The notes under the pieces: generated by a model
What the model saw: the letters and a program-made list of their open reading frames with translations, nothing else
Databases searched by the model: none
Told to the model about the DNA's origin: nothing
Translations under genes and position numbers: made by a program
Assembly: GCA_030549335.1 (NCBI GenBank)
Contig: CM060188.1
Coordinates: forward strand, 42,311,696 to 42,375,695
Length of the DNA: 64,000 bases
DNA from: Pontederia crassipes
Taxonomy: Eukaryota; Streptophyta; Magnoliopsida; Commelinales; Pontederiaceae
Direction: 5' to 3'
Shown: positions 11,801-23,800 of the stretch, in pieces
Layout of the letters: each line of letters opens with the position of its first letter
Position numbering within the stretch: the stretch's first letter is position 1

Positions 11801-14800
11801 TAATGTATGCTTATACCTACCAACTCCATGCCAGGATCGCTTATACATGGTGTACCGGCATCACTAATTAACGCTACAACATCTCCTTGTTGTAGCCTTC
11901 TTAAGATCATTGCTCCTCGTTCAGACTCATTGAACTTGTGATAACTGATCTGAAAGTTTAGAATAACAATTATAAAGAAGTAACTTATTTGTTTTGAGAC
12001 CGAAAGAAGACTTGGATCCCCAACTATCTATGTATATTAGATAAAAATGTTAAAATAACATAATGGAACATGGTGTAGTGGACTTCACCAAAGGTGTCTT
12101 AATATTATAGTGTTGAAGCAATTTTCTGGAATGTCTGGTATCTTCTGCAAGTATCACATTTGCGGATTTGAGGATACGCAATGCACTACAATTAGTAAAA
12201 GGAAATGCTCTTAGAAACATATCAGATGTTATTTATTACAAATATTTGAAAAATAATAAGGTAGAAATTGCCAATATAAGAATGGATTATTTCCTTGGAA
12301 AAATTACACCAAATGCCCTCCAACTTTAACGTTTGCTCAGCGATGCCCTCCAACTTTACTTTGTAACACAAATGCCCTCTATCTTTTAACTCATTTCATC
12401 CGGTGTCCTCCTTACCTACGATCGGCGGTCTCCCGATCACGGAGCTGACGTGGCGCTGACACAATGTCTCTCTCCTCTCCACATTGACATTACAATGACG
12501 TGGCAATATTAAAAAAATAATTAAAAAACAAAAAAAAGTGCCTTAATGTGGAGAGGAGAGAGACATTGTGTCAGCGCCACGTCAGCTCCGTGACTGGGAG
12601 ACCGCTGATCGTAGGTAAGGAGGGCACCGGGTGAAATGAGTTCAAAGATGGAGGACAATCGTGTTTATAAGTAAAGTTTGAGGGCATCGCTGAGCAAACT
12701 TTAAACGTTAAAGTTGGAGGGCATTTGGTGTAATTTTTCCTTATTTCCTTTAACACCCCCTCAACTCAAACTTGTTTTTGCATCTAATCCTAAAATATAT
12801 ATGTACAAATTTTAGTCTCTGAACTGATTTGGCACTTAGTTCTTCCCTTAAGCTCCATCCAAAATTTTGTTCGGTTACCTTTTATTATGTATGAAATGTC
12901 AATTTTGTCCTTACTCTTTTTTCTAGAGCAAGAATGATGGTTGCCAAAAGATGCAACCAACCAGATTTATTGATGCAAAAGGCAGTTACATTGGTTTAGA
13001 TCATTACAAAGAACCAATTACATTAGACCATCCAACTATGCACCATATGTGTGTGTCCTCAGTCGACGTCATGGCAGCGGCACTGTTTTAATATAAGAAA
13101 AAAATAAAAAATATATATAAATATTACCATGAGCGTAATATTGCATAAAATATGACTATTAAATAAAAAATTTACCAATATTGATTATTTTTAAAATGTT
13201 TTTATTTCAATATGGGTAAAATCGATATTTCATAATTATATTACCCGACGTGGTCTTCCCGAGCTATGGATCTCTTGGATGAAGAGGTGTATCACTACCT
13301 CTTCCTTTTCAGTTCTTATAAATGGTACTCTGCATGGTGGTTGGATTCAGCCACAATGAGGGGTGCGTCAGGGATGTCCTTTGGCGACGCTTCTCTTTAA
13401 CCTTGTTCTCGATTCGTTGGCGATTGCAACTTCTTCCCTTTAGTAATCTGGTTTGATAGATGGATTTTCTGATCCAGAAAATCGCAGCTTGATGACCCCT
13501 CTCTTGCAATATGTCAATGACACCATCTTGTTTATTGAGGGCAATTCTCCGGAGGCGCAAAGGACTTCCATAAATGGTTGAGCTTTTTGGCGAGATTTCA
13601 GGTCTCAAAATCAACTATTCCAAATCTACGTTCATCCCTTTCAACGTGGAGGATGAGGAGATTGACAGTGTGCTGTTGAGCCGAAATCAGCTGCAAACAA
13701 TTTACCCATTACCTATCTGGGGCTGCCTTTGACCGCCACCTTGGTCCGCCCCTGGGACTGATCGCCAGTTCTATGTAAAATGGAGAGACGGCTAAATGGT
13801 TGGAAGGCTAGATCACTCTCACGTGGTGGTCGCTTGATCGTTCTGAATTCAGTCCTCACGACACTTCATGTGTATTATATGTTTGTCCTCCGCCTTCCTA
13901 TCAAATTGAACTTCGTCTGGATACGCATGCATTTTTCTGGCATGGTCCCAAGCCGGGTGGCCGGGGCCTCCACTTGGTGGACTGGTCAAGTGTTTGCAAG
14001 CCTAAGGCTGAGGGAGGTCTTGGTGTACTGGCTTTCAGAACATTCAATGATGCTCTGCTTTCCAAATGGGCTCTTCATATTTTCAACCCTGGTCGTGATC
14101 TCTTCAGCCGCACTATTTCTGCATGTCATGGCATCTCCTTGTCGTGGGAACGAACTATTCAGTTGCAAGGTGCCTCTTCCTTTTGGATAAGTTTTTCTCG
14201 TACACTTCATCGAAGTAGGTCCCTCTTTTCCCCTGTCATTGGTTCGGGAAATTGGTTCTCTTTCTGACATGAAGACTGACAATCAATTGGAACATTAGCT
14301 GCCCTATTTCCTCGCATATTTGCCCTTGCCCAAAATAAAAATGCCACTCCTGCTGAGGTCAGGGTTGACCCCTCGGGCACAAGAATTGGCTGCTGGTCTC
14401 CTACCTTCAACAGCTCACTTTCAAACCAATGTTTTTCTAAAATGCTGGAACTATTGAATCTCAACTGCCCCCACAAATTAAACATACACGCAAATGATAG
14501 CAGGTGTTGGTTGAGGGGTATCTTTAGTGTCAAAAAAGCCTATGTGATTCTGAAAACAACACACCCTGCAGATAATCACATGCTTATGGGTTGCAGGCTA
14601 ATATGGAAAATCAAGGCTCCCATGAAAATTAAGATTCTTATTTGGCTCGTGTAGAAAACGACTCCAATATCCATACGTCGAAAGAAGACGAAGATAGAGG
14701 TTGCGAGCTGAGAAAGACTCCGATATCCATACTCAACCATCTGTCCATGCTGGGTCTGGACGAAGGGGGGGCAATCCTCCGGTGAGGTGCTAATAACTCG

Positions 14801-17800
14801 GAAAAACGCTGATAAAAAAGTAGAGAGCCGAAAAGAGGAGTCCAAGAGCCAGTGCCCGGACCGCCCCTCTTACACCAGCACTCAGCCACATATGCACCAG
14901 GATGTGCCTCCAAAGCTCACAATCGGGAAAAGGAGTCTGCTAGCGGGTCTTCAGGTAGCTAGTCGTGCTACCAAAATGAAAAAGCCTCCCCGGAGTCACA
15001 TGATGAAATTATGATAGAGTCCCTCTATCAACAGAAGTATCCCACTTCTCCCACCACTAGCATCAACAGCTTCCCACATAGTGAATGCCCACTACCCCAC
15101 CTTCTGCCAGTAAATGTCCACTAACTGCCAGCACATGTCCTCTTTAGTTGCAGCACTACTAATTAGTTTATTTCTTTATTTCTATAAATATGTGTTTAGT
15201 ATTTATTTAAGGGCATGTTTTTGTTGTTAGACCTTGTATTCCTAGAGGTTTGTACACTCCATACGGACAGTTATCTTTTAATTTCATCTTGTGTTGCTTT
15301 CATTTCTGTTCTAAAAGTTGGTGTCCTATCAAATTGGTATCAGAGCAGTAATGATCCCACAATGGTGCAAACATGCTCCAGCTTTCAAAATGATCCTACA
15401 TCCCCACCCCCTAAAACACATGCATCCATTTCTCCATCAGACCCAATTGTCCAACAACTATCTTCCATTGCATCAAAATTAGAGTCTACTGATGCATTAG
15501 CAGCTGAAGTTGCAGGCTTCAAAGCTCAAACAAGTGCTCGTCAACATGAGGCAACCAGCTATACTGGTCAGGAGATAGGAAAGGCTGCTGAAATCGACTC
15601 TGACAAAAGCAAAGTTAATTGGAAAATAGGAGAAGATGTGGAAAATCCATGGTGGCTCAAGCATCCTTCCCGACGTCCTCACACAAAAATGGAGTTTCCG
15701 AAGTTTGAAGGAGGCGATCCTCGTGGTTGGATTCTTAAAGCTGAAAAGTATTTTCGTTATTATCAGGCAACGCCACATCAGTTGTTTTTAAGAGCGCAGA
15801 AGAAGGATGAGATCAAAGAACCGACGCCAAGAGAATGTAGATTAGTTCAGGATGCAAACTTGGTGAAAAGAAACCGTAGGATGATGGGCCAACTCCTGGG
15901 AACATTAGTGGTAATGTTTTGAATTTAAATCTGCACTTTGATCTCTCTGTAGACTTCCAAATTTATGCTTCTGCGCTCAACACTTTTGCATCTATATTAT
16001 TTCATTACAATGATCTCGCTAACTCCGCCTATGTTTTATAGCCGGTCCCAAGCCCGGATAAAAGGAGGGTTGTGTTAGGCCCCGACAGCCAGCGTAAAAT
16101 CCTGTCGAATCTCATGAACATGGATCAACGAATTGACGTCGTATGATCCATGTAGCCGACCCCACCTAGTGGGATAAGGCTTTGTTGTTGTTGTTATTAT
16201 CAAACTCCAGAGGATGCTAAAGTTGACATTGCTTCCATGTATTTAGAAGGTGATGCCCTTGATTTATTTGCTTGGATTAACCATGAACGCACTATTTTAT
16301 ATTGGGAGGAGCTTGTCAAAGCATTGCAGGAAAATTATGGACCTGCTGAATTTCAAAATCCCAATGAGCATCTTTGCAGCCTGCGTCAAACAGGATCAAT
16401 TCAGCAATATCGTCAGGATTTTGCTAAAAGATCTGCCCATGTTAGCAACTGACCTGAACACTGTCTCATGGGAGTTTTCCTTAATGGTTTGAAAGAAGAG
16501 TTGAAAGCTAATGTTCGCATTCACAAGCCAAGAACCGTCTACAAAGCTATGAGTCTAGCTCTTGAGTTTGATTCAAAAATCAGCCTTTGTCAGGAGAATA
16601 AGGGCTCCAACCATTACAATCGTCCTCACTCATCTCCATGTCCCACAAAAGCATCAACACCTGGAACCACAACGACAACAGCCTGTCCACCAATGGTAGC
16701 ACGCTCATGGGATGAAGAACGTCGTTCTCGGTTGGTCCGAGGTTTATGTTTTAAATGCAATGAGAAGTTCTTCCTAGGTCATCGTTGCAAAAATGCCACT
16801 TTTTCACTCATGGAGCTTGCTGATTCTGAAGACACTATAGAGGAAGAAAATTTAATTAGTAAAGAAGATCCTCCCTCAAATCGTGCCGAGATATCTCTTC
16901 ATGCTATCTTGGGGCAAGGAGCATGCAACGCTATGAAGCTACTAGGCAAAATAGGGCAGAGAGAAATTATTATTCTTGTGGACAGCGGTTCATCACACAA
17001 CTTTGTGTCAGAGGCAATAGTGAAGGAACTGAAATTGCATGTGCATCCACTTCCACCTTTTGGTGTTCAAATCGGCAATGGTGACGTTATTCGCTACAAT
17101 CGAATATGTAGGGACCTTGATATAGAAGTATCTAATCTTACTTTCACTCAGGATTTCTATCCTTTCTCCATCGGTAGCGTGGATGTGGTACTTGGAATCA
17201 AATGGTTGGCCTCTCTCAATACTGTACAAGCTAATTGGAATGATATGTCTATGATATTCAATTGGCGAGGCAAACGTTACAAGTTACAAGGCATTAATTC
17301 AACCACTTCATCAAAAACATCTCTACATACCTTCTGCCTCAACGAAGCTGGAATCTCAACTTGTGAGTCAGCTTGTCAAAAAGTGTGGCCAATATCTTGA
17401 AGAAGCTGGCTGGGAGAGTCATCATTCCGCCTTGAGGACAAGGCATGTTTTCAGGGGGGATATACTGATAGAGGCCCTCTATCAACAGAAGTATCCCACT
17501 TCTCCCACCACTAGCATCAACAGCTTCCCACATATCAATGCCCACTACCCAACCTTCTGCCTAGTAAATGCCCACTAACTGCCAGCACACTGCCAGCACA
17601 TGTCCTCTTTAGTTGCAGCACTACTAGTTAGTTTATTTCTTTATTTTTATAAATATTTGTTTAAGGGCATGTTTTTATTGTTAGACCTTGTATTTCTGGA
17701 GGTTTGTCCACAACATTCAGACAGTTATCTTTTAATTCCACCTTGTGTTGCTTTCATTTTTGTTCTAAAAGTTGGCGTCCTATCAAATTATGAAAGGGCG

Positions 17801-20800
17801 CACCTAAGGGAATAACATTGCCACTCCCCACCAAAAAGAAGCTCCACGGGGTGGCATAGGCATGGAGCCCCATGAGAGATCTCGACAGTACCATGTGAAG
17901 AAAACCTCCCTTCATAAGTTGTCCTCAGGTCCCATAATCCATCCCACCCACCAGGCAAGGAGTGCCCAGCTAGTGATGCAAAGGTACCGAACACTCAATC
18001 CGCCTGTGAGGTGGGCCTACATATGCAGTGCCATGCAACTAGGTGGACCCGTCGGGTAGAGTTGCATCCCTGCCATAAGAACTTGCTCCTAAAGGAATCA
18101 ATCTGTGTCAATTCCTGGGCAAGCATTCGAAGCACTGACGTGAAGTAGGTCAATAATGATGAGAGAACCGATCAGAGCGGAACAAGCCGACCACCACTAC
18201 ATAGAAGCCGAGAACTCCAGCCAGATGATGCTTTAGCCGTTCGATGACCGGAGTCCACCTCCGAGAGCCAATATGACAATCCAAAAGAGGGAGGCCCAAA
18301 TATGTGATCGACAAGGCGCCATCAGGGGTGCGCAGCTCTGCCGCACAACACAAAACATCCTCCGTCGCCATGCCAAACGGAATGAAAGAGGATTTGGCAT
18401 GATTTGTCTCTAGGCCCGACGTCGTCCGAAGAGCTTCACCAGAAATGGACATCTGTCTGGCCTCCCGCATTGAACCCTCCATGAAGAAAACTGTGTCATC
18501 CGCGTATTGTAGCAGAGGTACTAACCCACCGGCAAAGCCGCCAAAGAGGAGGCCTAGCATGCCACCTAAGTGCATCTAGCGAGTCCATCGACCGTGAAGA
18601 GCATGGGCGCGAGGGAGCACCCCCGACGAACACCCCTCTACGACTGCACCTAACCCCCTGCCATACCCATTGACCAAGATTGAGAATGAACCAGTAATGA
18701 TGCACCGCTTCATCCAGGCAATGCATATCGCAAGGAAGCCTCTAACCTATGACCAAAAGGAAGGACCATGAGAGAGAATCGAAAGCCTTGGAGAAATCGA
18801 CCTTCCAGAGGAAGGCCACTCCTCCATCTCCATTGCGCGATGATCTCGGATGAAAACCGACTAAGCACGGTGAATGAGGTCGGGGAGCACCTCCTGCAGC
18901 CAATTGGTCAATACTCAAGCCACCAAGAGAGAGAAGCATGAATAGCATGAACCGGTTCAGGTGCCAATGCTTGAAGGATGGTGGTGGCATCCGGCTGTGA
19001 CGCGCCGCGTAGGGAGGCGGCAGTTCCACGGGGACCCTAGTGCCCGTAGACATGTGGGGGTGTGCTCCGAGGATCCAATCGCTGCAGGGTGGTTGTCGGC
19101 GGCTGGCGATGGCTGGTTTCGAGGATTTCATCAAGATGGGTGTGCGGGTGGCTGAGGTGTGGCGGTGAGGGTGGGGTGGGGGATGGGCCTCACCAGGAAG
19201 ACAGAGCGCCGAGCAAGGAGGTCGCCAGAGGAGGTGGCAGATCAGGCTGATGGGGAGGCCGACAGGTGGCGCCCGGGTCAGGTTGCTGGGGGGTGGGGTG
19301 GGGGGTTGGATGTGACCAAGGTTGGGCCCGGGTCTTGGTTTGGGGTGTGGCTTTGGCTGGCAATCGAGTGAGTGATGGTGGGGTTTGGCGGAGTGCTGCT
19401 GGCGGCCGTGACTGGGTGTATGCCCTTTTGTGGCAGGTTGAGCTGGCTGGGGTGGCCTTGTGGTGGCTCTGATTTGTTATATTGGCTGATGTGGCAGGGT
19501 GAGATGACTGGGGGGTTGAGTTAGGTTCTGACTGGGGGTTGTGGAGCTTTGGTTGGGCATGACAGCTGCCTTGGGGTCAGGGATTTGAATTAAAGTGGGC
19601 CCGTACTGTTCCCCACGTGTCCCCCTCACGTGCTGCTCGGAGTGCGGCGGCCGAGTCAACATCCCAGATGATGCAGCAGAGAGGCTGGCGACAACGTTGC
19701 CCAGTGCTCAAGATGATGGGGAGGCGGCCACCGATCTGCACCACGACTTCAATCGAAACAGCGGACAGGTCTGGCAAGCCCCATCACAGGCAGGGACAGA
19801 GACAGTGGATTTCCAACAGTTCTTGCGACCGCCAAGACGACGTCAAGTTGCAGGAGATGAAGGGGAAGGCCCTGGATGTCGATCACACATCTGACCGCTG
19901 CCGGCGCATGCCACCGAACGCATCTCTCCAGCGAAACAGAGGACGGCATGGCGAGGAGAGCCTCCCACTGCTGAGGCGAACCAGGGACGAGAAGCCAGAG
20001 CGCCGGCGATATGCAGCTCAAGTGGAAAGGCGGTGAGGCACCAAAGCTCACCACGACAGCCGTGCGAAGGACTGACAGGTCCGGAGGATTGCTAGCGGAT
20101 AAGCTGACGAGACAATAACGGAGGAAATCCATAGCCCGTTGCATCGGCGATGACCAGGGTACGACAACGGTGGACCTTGGCGCGCTCATCTCCTCCCCGT
20201 CAGCTATAGGTACAGTCCGTCGATGTCCCTCCTTCCCACACTCGAGGCAACGGAGAGGAGCCTAGCAGGAGTGCTCGAAGTGGCCCTCTCCCAGGCACAG
20301 AAAACAGTGGGTGGCTGGATGGCAACAGGATCTGGACTGGGAGATGGCTGTCCAGCCATTGCGCAGCTGTTGTAGCCTTGGCTGCATCCTAGTCATGTGG
20401 TGGGGTGAAGCCACATTTATCTGGTGCCGCCAACAAGAGCTACCAGAGACGGAGGGATGGCGCTGCTGGCAGGGGTTGCCGTAAGCAGTGGGTGGCGCCG
20501 CCAGCAGGGACTGCCAGAGACAAGTGGTGTTAGACGAGTGGAGCCCTAGGAAACCTTCCCAATATCAAAGAATTCAAAAACACCACTAGTCTCCCCACTT
20601 CCAATTCAGCTGCGTGATTTCGTCTCTCACATCGCAGGTCGTAGGGAGAGGTGCAGAATTCCTGCTGAGATTGTGCTGCAGCTCGATTGGCGCTTCGGTC
20701 CCCACATTGGCGAACCGTGTGGCTCTGGAAGGAGTCTTACTTGTGGCTTCCCAATCACGTGACACGGGACATTTTCCCATGACACGACGCGCAAAGACTC

Positions 20801-23800
20801 GCAGCTCCAACGCCGCTCAACTCAAGCTTGCGGCCACTCAGTGCCGAATCAAAAAGCACATGCAGTTGCCCCACACTGCGTAATATTGCGGAGTACCAAG
20901 TTATCCGCCTTTGTGGCATAATCTTGTAAGGCCATCCTTATGATGTTCAAGTTACCCATAGAGCATTAGTCTTTTACATTTTCGTTTTTGTATTGAGACT
21001 CTCTTACCTACGGCACATTAGGGAGGAGTCCACTAGTGCCTTCCTAGGCCCATATGTATTATATGTTTCCAGATATATAATACAAGCAAGCTTTTCTAAT
21101 TCTAGTGTCTCACCTTGAGCGTGGGGTGGCAACCACACATCAGTGACCCTTTTCTATGTCCCATGGTTCTTCGGATGGCCCTCAGACATTAAGCACTCAA
21201 GCGCCTACATTAGTGCCTCAACGCGCTAATGCCATGGTCTCATGATGTCTCGTTGAACACACTCGTCATATCCGTGAATATTGCGGAGTATCAAGTTATC
21301 CGCCTTTGTGGCATAATCTTGTAAGGCCATCCTTATGAATGGTCAAGTTACCCGTAGAGCATTAGTCTTTTACATTTTCATTTTTGTATTGAGACTCTCT
21401 TACCTACGGCACGTTAGGGAGGAGTCCGCTAGTGCCTTCCTAGTCCCATATGTATTCTATGTTTCCAAATATATAATACAAGTATAAGCAAGCTTTTCTA
21501 ATTCTAGTGTCTCACCTTGAGCGTGGGGTGGCAACCACACATCAGTGACCCTTTTCTGTGTCCCATGGTTCTTCGGATGCCCCTCAGACATTAAGCACTC
21601 AAGCGCCTACATTAGTGCCTCAACGCGCTAATGCCATGGTCTCATGATGTCTCGTTGAACACACTCGTCATATCCGTGAATATTGCGGAGTATCAAGTTA
21701 TCCGCCTTTGTGGCATAATCTTGTAAGGCCATCCTTATGAATGGTCAAGTTACCCGTAGAGCATTAGTCTTTTACATTTTCATTTTTGTATTGAGACTCT
21801 CTTACCTACGGCACGTTAGGGAGGAGTCCGCTAGTGCCTTCCTAGTCCCATATGTATTCTATGTTTCCAAATATATAATACAAGCAAGCTTTTCTAATTT
21901 TAGTGTCTCGTCTTGAGCGTGGGGTGGCAACCACACATCAGTGACCCTTTTCAGTGCCCCGTGGTTCTTCGGATGCCCCTTGAACATTAAGCACTCAAGC
22001 GCCTACATTAGTACCTCAACGCGCTAATGCCATGGTCCCATGATGTCTCGTTGAACACACTCGTCATATCTGTGATTGAAAGTCTATAAGAATGACTCTC
22101 GGCATAGTCGTCTCGACTATAAAACTTTCGCTGCTTACTCAAAACAAGCTTGGCTAGGTGCCCCTTCGCGCCGCACGTGATTTTGTGTTCAAGAATGACC
22201 CCATGACACATGTGGGCCAGCAACCAAGGATTCCTGAGTGGGTTGTTGTACACGTGTTTGTGGGAGCTGGCGAGGGCGCAACACCGAGCGCATCACCGTT
22301 GGCAGCCGAGGACCACAGCCAGCCACAAACCTCCGCCCAAGAACGCCACCTGGAAGGAACCTCCTTCTCATGCACCAAAATGGTGTATGTCCGACCCGCA
22401 GCATTGAGCTCAACAAACGCGGGGATCCGCACCAGATCGTCCAGCTCCATGAGTGCATGAACGTTGGAAATGTCCAGAGATCCGATGGCTGGCACAATGA
22501 CATCACGCTGGAGATGGCCACGGTCCTGGCATCGATAGCATACTAGGTCCTTTGCAGACGGTCGCTGCCAAGTCATCAGAGCCACTCTAAGGGACCAGCC
22601 TTTCGCCTCCACCACGTATCGCACAGGAGGCATGGCAGTCAAGGAAAAATGTCGTGAGTGTAAAGGGAAGAGCTTCAAGAGCTTGTTGGTTGGTCGCGCC
22701 GCTGGCCAGGATTGGCGGCGATGGGAGGTGCCGCCACCGACAAGGAGTTGTGGAGACGGAGGTGGCGCCACCAGCATGGCTGCCACCTGCCGGCGATGGG
22801 TTATGACAGAAGGCTTGGATGAAGGCGTGAATGTTGAGCCCTGAGAAGTTGCTCGCAATCTCGCTTGCTGCTGTGCCAATGATGTTTCTGTATCCAGCTT
22901 TTATTCTGATTTTGTCACCTCTTGTAAGGCAAACATTTTTTACACATTGTATGAAACATATATGGATGACTACCATTTCAAAAATGAAATGTACACAGAA
23001 ATCAACCAATATCATTTTTAAAATGAGAGGCATTAATACATTTGATATTATGATTGCAAACATACCGCAAGGTGATGTCTTCAAGATTTCCAATTGGTGT
23101 TGATACGAGGTACAGACCAGATATCAAAGGATTCTACAGATGAATTGCAACAAGAAAAGACTATAATGTTGCTATCAAGCAAAAAATAATGTGCAACAAA
23201 GATACAAGAAATAATGTAAAGTTATGCGAGAACATAACTACGTGATCCTAGTTTTCCATACATGAAAAGATTAGAGACTTAATGGCTATGTCTTCACACC
23301 CTCTAAGGTCATAAGTACTTGGAAAACACTAAATAAACATAGAATATAGTCGTGACACCTCAATGTTAACTCTATTTTTTGGAGGTGAATGCTAACTCTA
23401 TATTTTGTCACAATCAATCACATATATAAAGCATAGTAACATAACACAAGGATAGGTATACCAATTGCCATACTGCAATCATGTGTATTGATTTTATGCA
23501 TCTGTTACCCATTACCTCACTCTCCACTTCTTTATCTCTCTCTCTCTCTCTCAAAAGTAATGTGTACGATATTGTGCTTTTGAATTTGCGTGGCCCTGAA
23601 GGTGGTCTGATATAGATCCAATAGCTCAGATGCCATGAACAAAACAGCCTGGAGGCACCATGCCAGGTGATAACAAGTATTGGAGCTTTCTCTAAATATT
23701 TGTGATGCACTACATGGCTTCTCACTCTATGAAATGAACTCACAAAATATTTTAAAAAAGCATTTTACATTAAACCTATCAGATGATGATTCTCAGAAAT

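Larger units (their letters stand above)
15012..17785 (+). mobile_element. Non-autonomous Ty3/gypsy-type LTR element with gag and protease only (TR-GAG-like)
   Basis: Two 320-bp LTRs (15012-15331 and 17466-17785) begin TGATAGAG and end TCCTATCA and are nearly identical. A 5-bp TSD AATTA flanks them (15007-15011 and 17786-17790). The primer-binding site TGGTATCAGAGC is at 15335-15346 and a purine tract CAGGGGGGA lies just before the 3' LTR. The interior holds one gag-protease frame and no reverse transcriptase, RNase H or integrase, so it would depend on another element's enzymes. Inserted in a minus-strand LINE; later hit by a SINE chimera (15766-16193). Confidence 0.9.
14655..20870 (-). mobile_element. 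LINE, ORF1 plus partial ORF2, split by an LTR element
   Basis: Minus strand, 5' to 3': an ORF1 region (about 20.6-19.7 kb) with two zinc knuckles at 20.2-20.33 kb (CFLCLGEGHFEHSC and CLECGKEGH). Then RT pieces at 19.1-18.15 kb, including LWKVDFSKAFDSLSWSF, LLQYADDTVFFMEGSM and SITYLGLPLLDCHIGSRRWT. After the 2.77-kb LTR element inserted at 15012-17785, the post-RT part follows (GGPGTGSWTPLFGSL). The space between ORF1 and RT is too short for a whole endonuclease domain, so it is internally deleted. It sits in intron 2 of the RsmI gene, in the same transcriptional sense. Confidence 0.75.

Noticed and set aside
18961-19472. Several GC-rich plus-strand ORFs rich in Gly, Val, Arg and Trp
   Set aside because: Antisense shadows of the minus-strand LINE (RT box LWKVDFSKAFDSLSWSF lies on the other strand); no conserved motif.
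20882-22076. CRISPR or centromeric satellite array
   Set aside because: Only three long units of about 397 bp without spacers, embedded in a transposon-rich intron; neither structure fits.
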